Assembly (NCBI GenBank): GCA_018674655.1
Contig: JABGZQ010000036.1
Span: forward strand, 1-40,067
Length of the DNA stretch: 40,067 nt
Source: Fidelibacterota bacterium
GTDB lineage: Bacteria; Fidelibacterota; Marinisomatia; Marinisomatales; TCS55
Reading direction: 5' to 3'
The notes below the pieces were generated by a model. It was not told where the DNA came from and ran no database searches. It was given only the letters and a program-made list of their open reading frames with translations. The position numbers and the translations under genes were made by a program. This document shows positions 16,440-25,326 of the stretch, one piece after another (positions within the stretch are counted from its first letter, which is position 1; every line of letters starts with the position of its first letter).

Positions 16440-17020
16440 GTGGTTTCTACACTTCCTTTTAATCCCAATTCGTCTGCTTTTACTTTGAGCGCATCAATGA
16501 CAAATTGAATATGTTCAGTTAAATCAACGTCTAATTCCTCTATTCCTAAATAAATATCATCCCGACTGACACTGGCGGCGAAAGACTTTTGTTTTAATTT
16601 CTTTTTCACTGATTTTGGCTTCACCTCTAAAATAGATTTTGACGGTCTAACATAAGTAACAGCAAAGATAAAACCCGTTAATTCATCTACAGCAAATAAT
16701 GCTTTTGCCATATCTGTATTCCGAGGAACACCGCTATAGGTGGCATGCCCCATAATCGCTTCTGTAATCGACTCAGGATATCCTTTTTCTTTTAATATTA
16801 CATTTCCACGGGCCGGATGGTCCTCCATCGAAGGATACATTTCATAATCAAAATCATGCATGAGTCCTGTCAAACCCCATTCATCCGGGTCACCATTATA
16901 TTTTTCTGCCATTTTCCGCATGGCCTGTTCCACGCCATAAGCATGTCGCCGAAGACTATCAGACTTGGTGTATTCGTGAAGCAATATAATGGCGTCGTCT
17001 CTGGATGGATAATTGCCCAT
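16436..17020 (-). CDS. HD-domain phosphohydrolase
   Basis: A 194-residue protein with an HD-superfamily metal site: H in RRHAYGVEQAM, HD in LTGLMHDFDYEMYP, then HPARGNVILKEKGYP and IMGHATYSG. Position and motifs fit small HDIG-type hydrolases that act on nucleotides or related phosphate compounds; the substrate is unknown. ATG 17020 shares one base with the pepA stop (TGATG), which favours it over an in-frame TTG one codon earlier. It is the second gene of a tightly coupled operon. Confidence 0.85.
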   Translation of the reverse strand: MGNYPSRDDAIILLHEYTKSDSLRRHAYGVEQAMRKMAEKYNGDPDEWGLTGLMHDFDYEMYPSMEDHPARGNVILKEKGYPESITEAIMGHATYSGVPRNTDMAKALFAVDELTGFIFAVTYVRPSKSILEVKPKSVKKKLKQKSFAASVSRDDIYLGIEELDVDLTEHIQFVIDALKVKADELGLKGSVETT

Positions 17021-18489
17021 CAAACGCCCATCAAATCCACCACCAGACGAATTACCTCACCCGTAGCGGATCCTTTATTATGGTAGGATAAATCTCTGTC
17101 TCCCCAGGCTGTGCCCGCTATATCAAAGTGACACCAGGGAATATCTTCGCCTACAAATGCTTCCAGGAATGCGCCGCCGGCAATGGAGCCGGCCTGCATG
17201 GGTGCGCCCACATTTTTTACGTCAGCTATCTTGGATTTCACCTGTTCCAAATATTCATCCCAAAGGGGGAATTCCCACACTTTTTCTGCAGTGGTTTTTG
17301 ATGAAGATTTAATTGCATTTATTAATGAAACATCAGTCCCCATAATTCCTGTAGCCACATGACCCAGGGCCACCACCACGGCGCCAGTAAGTGTGGCAAA
17401 ATCAATCATATATTCCGGATCGTAATATTTGGATGCGTAAGACAAAGCATCAGCGAGAATGAGCCGGCCTTCTGCATCCGTATTTAACACTTCGATGGTT
17501 TTTCCATTATAGGCTGTGAGTACATCTCCCGGACGGTAGGCCTTATCTCCACTCATATTTTCTGTAGATGGAATGATACCAATAATATTCATTTTGGGTT
17601 TCAGTTCTGCCACCGCTTTCATCACACCCAACACAACACCGGAGCCGCACATATCATATTTCATTTCATCCATTTTTGCCGATGGTTTGATGGAAATACC
17701 GCCACTATCAAATGTGAGGCCCTTTCCCACCAATACTTTGGGTTTTTGTTTTTTGGGTCCACCCATGTATTCCATTATGATAAATTTCGGTGGTACCTCC
17801 GTACCAGAAGCCACGCCAGCCAGCGCGCCCATCCCCATCTTCGTAAATTTTTCACGGTCAAATACGGTCACTTTCATTCCGCCGGATTTCCCGATTTCTT
17901 TCGCATTTTCGGCTAAATGTGTCGGTGTGGCCACATTCCCTGGTCGGTTTTCAACATTTCTGGCAAGACAAACACCATTGGCGATTATAGTCCCTTTTAC
18001 CACCGCTTTTTTATTCCCACCAATGATCGTGGCACCTATCATATCAAAAGGATCGTCATCAGTCGTTTTGAATTCATTGAATTGATAGCTACCCAACACG
18101 AGGCCTTCCGCAGCAGCTTGGGAATGATAATTCTCTTTCGCATCCACCGGCATAAGGAAAGACACGGAATCTATTTTATTCGCATTACAGGCTTTGGATA
18201 CCCCACCGCCTGCTTTTCGAAGCGCTTCTGCATTAAGTTTGCCCCGTTTTCCCATTCCAAAAACAAAGGCAATGGCCCCCTTTTTCCCCACAACTGTTTT
18301 GACTTCCCCCGCTTTACCTTTAATGAGATTCGCAGCTAGAGCATTGGAAAGTCCTCTGCCTAATTCACGGTTTACACCTTGAAATTGTCTGGTAAGTTTT
18401 AGGTCATCATAAATGCCAACCGCCACCGCATCTGACTTGATCTTGCGCCAATCGCCTGAACTATGTTTTAATTGTGAAAGATGTGCCAT
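17020..18489 (-). CDS. pepA: Leucyl aminopeptidase (M17 family)
   Basis: A 489-residue cytosolic metallo-aminopeptidase that releases N-terminal residues from peptides. The C-terminal catalytic domain carries the M17 two-metal and catalytic signatures: VGKGLTFDSGGISIKP, MKYDMCGSG and the hallmark NTDAEGRLILADAL, plus LTGAVVVALG. The N-terminal domain (about 1-160) is less conserved, as usual. ATG 18489 has GAGGA about six bases upstream and is preferred to TTG 18501. It is first in the operon with the HD hydrolase, rmuC and a lipoprotein. The 168 bases upstream to acs (18490-18657) are AT-rich, with no recognisable element. Confidence 0.96.
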   Translation of the reverse strand: MAHLSQLKHSSGDWRKIKSDAVAVGIYDDLKLTRQFQGVNRELGRGLSNALAANLIKGKAGEVKTVVGKKGAIAFVFGMGKRGKLNAEALRKAGGGVSKACNANKIDSVSFLMPVDAKENYHSQAAAEGLVLGSYQFNEFKTTDDDPFDMIGATIIGGNKKAVVKGTIIANGVCLARNVENRPGNVATPTHLAENAKEIGKSGGMKVTVFDREKFTKMGMGALAGVASGTEVPPKFIIMEYMGGPKKQKPKVLVGKGLTFDSGGISIKPSAKMDEMKYDMCGSGVVLGVMKAVAELKPKMNIIGIIPSTENMSGDKAYRPGDVLTAYNGKTIEVLNTDAEGRLILADALSYASKYYDPEYMIDFATLTGAVVVALGHVATGIMGTDVSLINAIKSSSKTTAEKVWEFPLWDEYLEQVKSKIADVKNVGAPMQAGSIAGGAFLEAFVGEDIPWCHFDIAGTAWGDRDLSYHNKGSATGEVIRLVVDLMGV

Positions 18490-18657
18490 CTTTATCCTCA
18501 AATTTTGAATGGATTACATATTAACTATCAATAAAATTAGCTTATCCATGTCCATTTTCAAATATGGGATATAAAAAGTTGTAATAGCCAATCGAATAAT
18601 TTTAAGTTGGAGATATCTTTAAAATACGATGCAAAGCAAAAAGGAATACAAATCTTT

Positions 18658-20595
18658 CTAAATTGCCCCGGCGACCAAACTTTCCACAACCGATGGATCT
18701 GCCAGCGTGGATATGTCACCCATATTATCTGTATCACCTTCGGCAATTTTTCGTAGAATTCGTCTCATAATCTTCCCAGATCGTGTTTTAGGCAATGCAG
18801 GTGTAAATTGAATTTTATCTGGTTTTGCATGGGGGCCAATATCATTGGCAACTCTTGATCTTATATCATTTATGATGACATCAGATGGTTCTTCACCCGT
18901 CATTAATGTAACAAATGCATAGATTCCCTGTCCTTTGATATCATGGGGAAATCCAACCACAGCCGCTTCTGCAACACCCGATGCTTTACCAATGCCACCT
19001 TCTACTTCTGCCGTTCCGATTCGATGACCAGAAATGTTAAGCACATCATCCACCCTTCCTGTAATCCAATAATAGCCATCATCATCACGTCGGGCACCAT
19101 CGCCCGTAAAGTAATACCCAGGAAATTGCGAAAAATAAGTGTCAATGAACCGATCATGATCACCATAAAGTGTTCGCATTTGTCCCGGCCAAGAAGATTT
19201 AATGGCGAGTAACCCGGATACATCATTCCCTTCTATTTCTTCCCCAGATTCTGTCAATAGTACAGGTTCAATGCCGAAGAATGGAAATGTGGCTGATCCT
19301 GGTTTTGTAGGAATAGCCCCTGGCAATGGTGTCATCATAATGCCACCGGTTTCAGTCTGCCACCAGGTATCAACGATTGGACACTTCTCTTTCCCAACAA
19401 TACTATGATACCACATCCATTCAGGTTCTTTAATGGGTTCGCCGACTGTTCCTAATAAACGCAAAGTAGATAAATCATACTTTGTAACCCAATCATTCCC
19501 TTCCTTCATTAATGCCCTTAATGCGGTAGGTGCCGTATAAAATAAAGTGATTTTATGTTTATCCACCACTTCCCAGAATCGGCCATAATCTGGAAAATTA
19601 GGTACACCTTCAAACATCACAGATGTGGCACAATTGGATAATGGTCCATACACAATATACGAGTGACCCGTAATCCAACCGATATCAGCTGTACACCAAT
19701 AAATATCTTCTTTTTTATAATCAAAGACCTGTTCGAAAGAATAATTAGTGTATAAAAGATATCCCCCAGTTGTATGAAGTACCCCTTTGGGTTTTCCTGT
19801 GGATCCTGAGGTATATAAAATGAATAGTGGGTCTTCAGCATCCATTTCTACCGGTTTACAATCGGCATTTACATTAGACATTTCCTCTTTCCACCATACA
19901 TCTCGTCCATCAACCATATCCACCGATTCACCCGTTCGATCAACCACAATAACATGTTCAATTGATGGCGTTTGAGAAACGGCTTTATCTGCGTTGGCTT
20001 TCATGGAAATATCTTGTTTCTTTCCCCGCACACCCGTGTCTTGCGTAATTAATATTTTACATTCGGAATCATTTATACGATCCCTTAGGGAATCCGGGCT
20101 GAAGGCACCAAAAACCACTGAATGGATAGCGCCAATTCTGGCACAAGCCAACATGGCTACTGGTAATTGGGGAACCATTTGCATATATAGACAAACACGA
20201 TCCCCTTTTTCAACACCTAAATTTTTAAGAACGTTCGCAAATTTTTGCACTTCACTCAATAATTCTTCATATGAAAAATGTTGATCTTCAGTTGGATTAT
20301 TTCCTTCCCAAATGAGGGCTGTCCGTTTTCCATTCCCCGCTTCAACATGGCGGTCTAAACAGTTATAGCTTACATTGAGTTTTCCACCCACAAACCATTT
20401 GATATCAGCATTGGCAAAATTAAAATCTCCCACTGAATCCCATTTTTTCATCCAAGATAATCGTTCGGCCTTTTCCGCCCAAAATGCATTTCTGTCTTGA
20501 ACAGAAATATCATACGCTTCTCTGAATTGATCCATATTTCCGACATGCGCATTTGCTGAGAATTCTGAAGATGGGTTAAATACTTTATTCGACAT
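18658..20595 (-). CDS. acs: Acetyl-CoA synthetase
   Basis: A 645-residue AMP-forming acetate-CoA ligase that activates acetate (via acetyl-AMP) to acetyl-CoA. Adenylate-forming motifs are present: A3 LYTSGSTGKPKGVLHT, TAPTALRALMKEG, WWQTETGGIMMTPLPG, YFTGDGARRDDDGYYWITGRVDDVLNISGHR and the C-terminal PKTRSGKIMRRILR, whose Lys is the usual regulatory acetylation site. The N-terminal ACS segment (REAYDISVQDRNAFWAEKA) is complete, so this is full length. AGGAG seven bases before the ATG supports the start. It appears monocistronic, with 132 bases of AT-rich DNA upstream. Confidence 0.97.
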   Translation of the reverse strand: MSNKVFNPSSEFSANAHVGNMDQFREAYDISVQDRNAFWAEKAERLSWMKKWDSVGDFNFANADIKWFVGGKLNVSYNCLDRHVEAGNGKRTALIWEGNNPTEDQHFSYEELLSEVQKFANVLKNLGVEKGDRVCLYMQMVPQLPVAMLACARIGAIHSVVFGAFSPDSLRDRINDSECKILITQDTGVRGKKQDISMKANADKAVSQTPSIEHVIVVDRTGESVDMVDGRDVWWKEEMSNVNADCKPVEMDAEDPLFILYTSGSTGKPKGVLHTTGGYLLYTNYSFEQVFDYKKEDIYWCTADIGWITGHSYIVYGPLSNCATSVMFEGVPNFPDYGRFWEVVDKHKITLFYTAPTALRALMKEGNDWVTKYDLSTLRLLGTVGEPIKEPEWMWYHSIVGKEKCPIVDTWWQTETGGIMMTPLPGAIPTKPGSATFPFFGIEPVLLTESGEEIEGNDVSGLLAIKSSWPGQMRTLYGDHDRFIDTYFSQFPGYYFTGDGARRDDDGYYWITGRVDDVLNISGHRIGTAEVEGGIGKASGVAEAAVVGFPHDIKGQGIYAFVTLMTGEEPSDVIINDIRSRVANDIGPHAKPDKIQFTPALPKTRSGKIMRRILRKIAEGDTDNMGDISTLADPSVVESLVAGAI

Positions 20596-20727
20596 GATTT
20601 ACTCCTAATTATGAAGGTTTTTATAAAGGGTTAAAATAATTTTTCGCGCTAATCCACATAATATATTTATTGAAATGGTATTAGAGTTTCTCATAATGAA
20701 TGGGATCTACCCAACCTAAAACTTATG

Positions 20728-21315
20728 TCAAATTTGGTCATTTACATTCATCAGCTCTTCTCTGTCATCTATATCCTGAAAAATAGCCTTAGACTGAATG
20801 GGAACTTCCTTTACATCTTCGATATATTTTTGAATTAATGGTTTTGCTCCTCGATCACCACTTATTTTTTTTAATTCACTGAATAAATGTGAAGGGAATA
20901 TTACAGGATTCCCACGTTTCCCATTATTGAAAGGGACAATTATTTTATTGCTATCAAATTGTTGAACAAGTTGGTTAATTATTTTAGAGGAAATGAAGGG
21001 CATGTCACCAAGTATGAACATAATACCATCTGAATCAAGGTTTTCCATACCAGACACTATTGAAGTTGCCATTCCCTCCATCCAATTATTATTGTGAATG
21101 AATGAAACTGGGTAATTTATTAATTCCCTTTTCACTGTATTACTATCGTTTCCTAAAACAACCCTTACAGGATCTAAGGATGATTCCACTGCGGCGCCCA
21201 CAGTAGAAGATATAATCGACATACCATTCACATGTAAAATTAACTTATTTTTTTGCCCCATTCGAGTCGAACCGCCTGCAGCCAAAACAATCCCTGCAAT
21301 ATTCTTTTTCATCAT
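20728..21315 (-). CDS. MobA/MocA-like nucleotidyltransferase
   Basis: A 195-residue NTP-transferase-3 protein. The N-terminal VLAAGGSTRMGQKNKL is the nucleotide-binding loop of the MobA/MocA group, and FILGDMPF supplies the metal-binding Asp. The C-terminal part (PVIFPSHLFSELKKISGDRGAKPLI) is typical for MocA-type molybdenum cofactor cytidylyltransferases, which attach CMP to molybdopterin for hydroxylases such as xanthine dehydrogenase. No molybdenum-cofactor or hydroxylase gene lies nearby, so the exact substrate is open. The two possible starts, 21315 and 21312, are adjacent ATGs. Confidence 0.8.
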   Translation of the reverse strand: MMKKNIAGIVLAAGGSTRMGQKNKLILHVNGMSIISSTVGAAVESSLDPVRVVLGNDSNTVKRELINYPVSFIHNNNWMEGMATSIVSGMENLDSDGIMFILGDMPFISSKIINQLVQQFDSNKIIVPFNNGKRGNPVIFPSHLFSELKKISGDRGAKPLIQKYIEDVKEVPIQSKAIFQDIDDREELMNVNDQI

Positions 21316-21412
21316 TTCACAAAATTAGGTTAGAATAAACCATCTATCTTTGTTTATTCAATTTATAGGACTTATTAATCTTCTATAATTTATTGAAATT
21401 TCCCATTCTGTC

Positions 21413-22327
21413 CTATTCAAGAATGTTTATATAGCGGCTTAATATCCACCCATAAACATTGGTATAGGTTTCTTGATTCGAAAGATATACTCTAACTCGA
21501 CCGTACATTCTATCACCGGCTACTCGGGAAATAACTATTTGATCATCTATATTCAATAAAAATAATACCTCCGACCCATTCTCAGGCCCCTTATTAAAAG
21601 ACACCAACTCATCATTCACTTGATAGATTGTTTCTCCATTATCCAATTTGATTGAAGCAATCAAAATGGTTTTTTCACTAACGCCCTCATTTATTAGAAC
21701 ATGACCTTTCCAAGTGGGAAATTTCCCTTCCGTATTAATGGAAATTAATACCGGATCTTTTTTATTCCGTGTAACCGGGACTCTAACCCTTACATAACCA
21801 GAAGAATCACAAACCGCATTCGATAACAATTTTCCATTTTGTGTCACACGTATAATTGAAAATGGAATTGGATTTCCTGATTCTTCTTCCAAAACAGTTA
21901 ATTTGAGTATATCCACTGGAACCAATACTGTAAATGCTTGAAGTATGATATCTTCGCCTCCTGAATTAAACATTCGGTATTGTGGTTCATACTGAGCGCC
22001 CAATGGTTCCAATTTTGCTACATTGCCTAATGGCTCTGCATTTAATATACTAGCCGGGATTATAATTTGAATTACCTCATCCGGAAAAAATATTTTTTGA
22101 ATTAAAAGTTCTGCCGGGTGATTCCGTGGATAAATACTAAGACGATATGCCGTGGGGGCAACATTAATAGTTTTCACTACTGCTGATATAGATATAGTCT
22201 CAGATTCAATACCTTTTGTGTTTGATTGAGATTGGCTGGAATCAACGGCAACAGAATCTTGCGCTGATAAAATCGATAAAAATAAAAAAAGAAGTATTTT
22301 GTGAATATAATTAACAGGATTTCCCAT
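21413..22327 (-). CDS. Exported protein of unknown function with possible SH3-like C-terminus
   Basis: A 304-residue protein; ATG 22327 gives MGNPVNYIHKILLFLFLSILSAQ, a good signal peptide, whereas the longer frame to 22354 adds a charged lead. After a Ser/Gln linker come two beta-rich parts: about 40-140 (YRLSIYPRNHPAELLIQKIF, VIQIIIPASIL) and a carboxypeptidase-regulatory-like segment about 145-215 (IPFSIIRVTQNGKLLSNAVCDSSGYVRV divides here). The end VRVYLSNQETYTNVYGWILSRYI looks like a bacterial SH3-type strand pattern, which would suggest cell-wall contact. The family is not recognised. It overlaps the thioesterase stop by 17 bases, so the two are co-transcribed. Confidence 0.6.
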   Translation of the reverse strand: MGNPVNYIHKILLFLFLSILSAQDSVAVDSSQSQSNTKGIESETISISAVVKTINVAPTAYRLSIYPRNHPAELLIQKIFFPDEVIQIIIPASILNAEPLGNVAKLEPLGAQYEPQYRMFNSGGEDIILQAFTVLVPVDILKLTVLEEESGNPIPFSIIRVTQNGKLLSNAVCDSSGYVRVRVPVTRNKKDPVLISINTEGKFPTWKGHVLINEGVSEKTILIASIKLDNGETIYQVNDELVSFNKGPENGSEVLFLLNIDDQIVISRVAGDRMYGRVRVYLSNQETYTNVYGWILSRYINILE

Positions 22328-22706
22328 GTGTAGATTTATGATAATTTCCATCATTATCTTTTTTAACAGCCACCATTACGACACTTGCCACACATGCTAA
22401 ACGCGGTTTTGAATGACGACTTTCTGCATATGCTTCCACTTTAATTTTAAATGATGTTGAACCGGCCGATATGACAGTCGCAGTAAAACTTACCCAATCA
22501 CCCAAATATACCGGCTCCTTGAATTCAACTTTATCAATTGCACGGGTAACTGCGCCGTCCAGCTCCGTACCCTTTAAAAATCGGAATCCCACCTTTGCCG
22601 CAGCAAGGTCTACCCATGCTATCATTTGTCCGCCAAAAAGGGTTCCGACAATGTTAATATGATCAGGCATGACCATTTGAGAATAGTGTGCTGAGAATCC
22701 TGGCAT
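22311..22706 (-). CDS. Acyl-CoA thioesterase, hotdog fold (YciA/ACOT type)
   Basis: A 131-residue single hotdog-domain protein. HINIVGTLFGGQMIAWVDLAAAKVGFRF is the characteristic stretch of YciA-type acyl-CoA hydrolases, with the catalytic Asp in AWVD. It is followed by VEFKEPVYLGDWVSFTATVISAG and the usual beta strand IKVEAYAES. It should hydrolyse acyl-CoA in the cytosol; chain length cannot be predicted. AAAGGAA lies about ten bases before the ATG. A GC-rich inverted repeat with T tract lies 50-115 bases upstream. Confidence 0.88.
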   Translation of the reverse strand: MPGFSAHYSQMVMPDHINIVGTLFGGQMIAWVDLAAAKVGFRFLKGTELDGAVTRAIDKVEFKEPVYLGDWVSFTATVISAGSTSFKIKVEAYAESRHSKPRLACVASVVMVAVKKDNDGNYHKSTHGKSC

Positions 22707-22746
22707 AAGTCATATTCCTTTCAATTAAATGATGGTCGAAGAGGCA

Positions 22747-22822
22747 AAAACAAAAAGCCCCGCAAATACACCCTCGAGAAAATCTTTTTTTCCCTGAAGA
22801 GCACGCCACACCTGCGGGGCTT
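22747..22822 (-). terminator. GC-rich hairpin with long loop, probable terminator of the polA-UMF1 run
   Basis: Perfect 10-bp inverted repeat AAGCCCCGCA (22755-22764) and TGCGGGGCTT (22813-22822), followed on the minus strand by TTTTTGTTTTTG. It is about 50 bases past the UMF1 stop, so it most likely ends that transcript. The 48-base loop is unusually long and contains a weaker inner GAAAA/TTTTC pairing, so a structured leader RNA for the thioesterase gene, or a small RNA, is an alternative. Confidence 0.65.
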
Positions 22823-22870
22823 CATGGAAATAGTTTATCCAGAAGTTGATATTTATTTCAAGTATTTTTT

Positions 22871-24151
22871 TCATTTCTTCGATAAAAATTCTTTCGCCAT
22901 GCGTTCACCGTCATCAAGATCCACCCTTGAGAGAATGATTCCACCCGCAATAAAGAGAAAAACCAAAGATAAAATCCCCATTCTTGAATTTCCAGTTACC
23001 AATCCCACATAACCCATTAACGGTGGACCGATTATGGTCGCAAATTTACCAAGCATATTATAAAATCCGAAAAATTCAGCTGATTTTTCCTTCGGTATAA
23101 TTCGAGAATACATCGATCGGCTCAAGGCCTGAATCCCTCCCTGGAAACACGCTATAAGAATGGCCAATGTATAGAAATGCCATTGCTCAGTCATAAATAC
23201 ACCAAAAATAGTAATAATTGTATAACCCATGATTGCCACATAAACAGCCTTTTTAATACCAATCTTTGATGCAAACCAATAATACCCTAATGTGGCGGGA
23301 AATGCAATAAACTGGACCAATAACAACGCAGTAATCAATGAGCTTGAGGGAAAACCAAGGCTACTCCCATAGTCCACAGCCATTTTGATAATGGTATCTA
23401 CACCATCTATGTATAACCAGTATGCCAGGAGAAAGGTACCGACCACATGTAAATGTTTTATATCATTTATCGTATCTATTAATTGACGCCACCCTTCACC
23501 TATCGCTGAACCAATTCCGACTGATTCATGAATTTTAGGTTCTTTCACAAAAATGATAATTGGAATTGAAAATATGGCCCACCACACTGCCACAGACACA
23601 AAGGATATTCTAATGGCGATTGTAGCGTTGGGTATTCCAAACATTTCAGGATATTGGTACATGAGAACATTGAACAAAAAAAGTAAACCGCCTCCGATAT
23701 ACCCAATGGAAAAGCCCAGTGAAGAAGCATAATCGATTTTTTTCTTGGATGCCACGCCAGGCAGAAGTGAATCATAAAAAATATTACCCGCTGCATATCC
23801 TATTGACCCAATAATATATAATATAACCGCCAATTGCCAGTCGCCCTGTTTCACCATCCACAATGCACCCGTGCCTAATATTCCAATAAAAGCAAAGGTA
23901 ATTAAAAATTTCTTCTTGGCCGTCCCTCTATCAGCTATTGCGCCTAAAAAAGGTGCAAAAACAGCCACAACAATTGAGGCGATGGAATTGGCCAAACCAA
24001 GATACCATGTGCTTAAAGTGACACTATCGGTGTTTGACCAATATTCTTTAAAAAATACAGGGAAAAATCCGGCCATAACGGTTGTCGCAAACGCACTATT
24101 GGCCCAATCGTAAAACGACCAAGCCCATATGGATTTTTTGGAATCAATCAA
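22871..24151 (-). CDS. UMF1-type (Atg22-like) MFS transporter
   Basis: A 426-residue polytopic membrane protein with about 12 hydrophobic segments. The N-terminal WAWSFYDWANSAFATTVMAGFFPVF is distinctive for the UMF1/Atg22-like branch of the major facilitator superfamily, also reflected in FLGAIADRGTAKKKFL and FFGFYNMLGKFATIIGP. Yeast Atg22 exports amino acids from vacuoles; bacterial substrates are mostly unknown. The start is TTG 24151: an in-frame TAA lies two codons upstream, and the first internal Met falls inside TM1. It is last in the minus-strand run and precedes a strong hairpin. Confidence 0.9.
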   Translation of the reverse strand: MIDSKKSIWAWSFYDWANSAFATTVMAGFFPVFFKEYWSNTDSVTLSTWYLGLANSIASIVVAVFAPFLGAIADRGTAKKKFLITFAFIGILGTGALWMVKQGDWQLAVILYIIGSIGYAAGNIFYDSLLPGVASKKKIDYASSLGFSIGYIGGGLLFLFNVLMYQYPEMFGIPNATIAIRISFVSVAVWWAIFSIPIIIFVKEPKIHESVGIGSAIGEGWRQLIDTINDIKHLHVVGTFLLAYWLYIDGVDTIIKMAVDYGSSLGFPSSSLITALLLVQFIAFPATLGYYWFASKIGIKKAVYVAIMGYTIITIFGVFMTEQWHFYTLAILIACFQGGIQALSRSMYSRIIPKEKSAEFFGFYNMLGKFATIIGPPLMGYVGLVTGNSRMGILSLVFLFIAGGIILSRVDLDDGERMAKEFLSKK

Positions 24152-24180
24152 TTGTTAGTCCCATAAGATAAGGAATATAG

Positions 24181-25323
24181 CTACCACGCTTGAAAATATG
24201 AACTGATTCGAATCCAAGCTGATGTATTTCCATAAGTATGATAGGTCAAATATGGAACGAACCAACGAACACCAATCTCCATTTCAAACGGGACAGGTCC
24301 TATTTGAAGAAATGGATCTACATTCAGAAAATTTATTTTTAATGATTGCGTTGACAATGTTTGCCTCGTGTCATAATTAGAATGCTTTACCATCCAAATA
24401 TCCCATGTTTCACTTTTTGAAAAATATTGATCTCTTCCCGAAAACATCCAATCCATCCCAGTGGTTAAAAACAATCGTTTAGGCCACAGCTCTATTTGAC
24501 CATGAATTGCTCCAAATATTTGCCCACCTTGTTCATAGAGGACAGCATCTCCTATCGCACGTGAAATGGAATCGGCACTTGCATTTTCTATCCATAGAAA
24601 TGAGATAGATGGATTAATGATTTCTCTACTGAATGTTGACAAATTGACTGACCAGTTGATATTTATCAATCGCCCCCAAACTTTTCGATATAATTCACCA
24701 AATGCTTTGATCTGCCATTGCGTAACCCCGCTACCAATAGGTAATTGTTTAAATTGGTTAGGCATCCCTGTATCATCTACATCATTTGCATTATATTTTT
24801 CCCGTTTTTCGCCAAATGGTAGCGTAACATCAATTCCCCCATAAAAGGAATATTTATTTTGCCCACCTCGCCAAGCAGGATTTCCTAACAATAATATTTT
24901 CATTCCCATGGTTACATTACCCATACCATAATTCGATTTTGTCGTGGGATAATATTGGCCCATTAACTGATCCAATGATGATTGAGTCGTATCGTTTGCG
25001 ATGGTCCATGAATGAGTCTGTTCAAATTTTTTCAATCTAGGTATGTTTAAAATAAAAGTGGCCTTATCTGTGAATCCATATTCGATTAAATAAGTTTGAG
25101 ATGTTATATTTTGTTTCCACTCTTGCGTAATTGAATAATCGGTACTATCCAATCGATATATATAATCTTTCCATCCATTTTGGCCATCATGCCCCTTCCA
25201 CTTTCCCGTAGAATTTTCATTGTTGATACTGATACGCCATACATTTTGGGGGATAGTAAAGTGGGTTTGAGAAACCAATAACGTATATATAAATAAAAAA
25301 AGAGAAAGAATTTTCCGAATCAT
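24181..25323 (-). CDS. Putative outer-membrane beta-barrel protein, unknown function
   Basis: A 380-residue protein with a signal peptide (KILSLFLFIYTLLVSQ). The mature part has alternating, aromatic-rich strands (TYLIEYGFTDKATFILNIP, KYSFYGGIDVTLPFG, WQIKAFGELYRKVWG, RLFLTTGMDWMF, FEMEIGVRWFVPYLTY) and ends in an aromatic residue (SYFQAW), as expected for an outer-membrane barrel. No ligand or family can be named. It starts three bases after the NamZ-like gene, so the two are probably expressed together, which could mean a shared role at the cell surface. Confidence 0.6.
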   Translation of the reverse strand: MIRKILSLFLFIYTLLVSQTHFTIPQNVWRISINNENSTGKWKGHDGQNGWKDYIYRLDSTDYSITQEWKQNITSQTYLIEYGFTDKATFILNIPRLKKFEQTHSWTIANDTTQSSLDQLMGQYYPTTKSNYGMGNVTMGMKILLLGNPAWRGGQNKYSFYGGIDVTLPFGEKREKYNANDVDDTGMPNQFKQLPIGSGVTQWQIKAFGELYRKVWGRLININWSVNLSTFSREIINPSISFLWIENASADSISRAIGDAVLYEQGGQIFGAIHGQIELWPKRLFLTTGMDWMFSGRDQYFSKSETWDIWMVKHSNYDTRQTLSTQSLKINFLNVDPFLQIGPVPFEMEIGVRWFVPYLTYHTYGNTSAWIRISSYFQAW

Positions 25324-25326
25324 TGG

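Noticed and set aside
20596-20727. TTTAAC upstream of acs as a fourth member of the ECF promoter set
   Set aside because: At 17-base spacing the -10 reads ATAATT, not the (G/A)T(C/A)TAA seen in the three envelope genes, and acs has no obvious envelope link.
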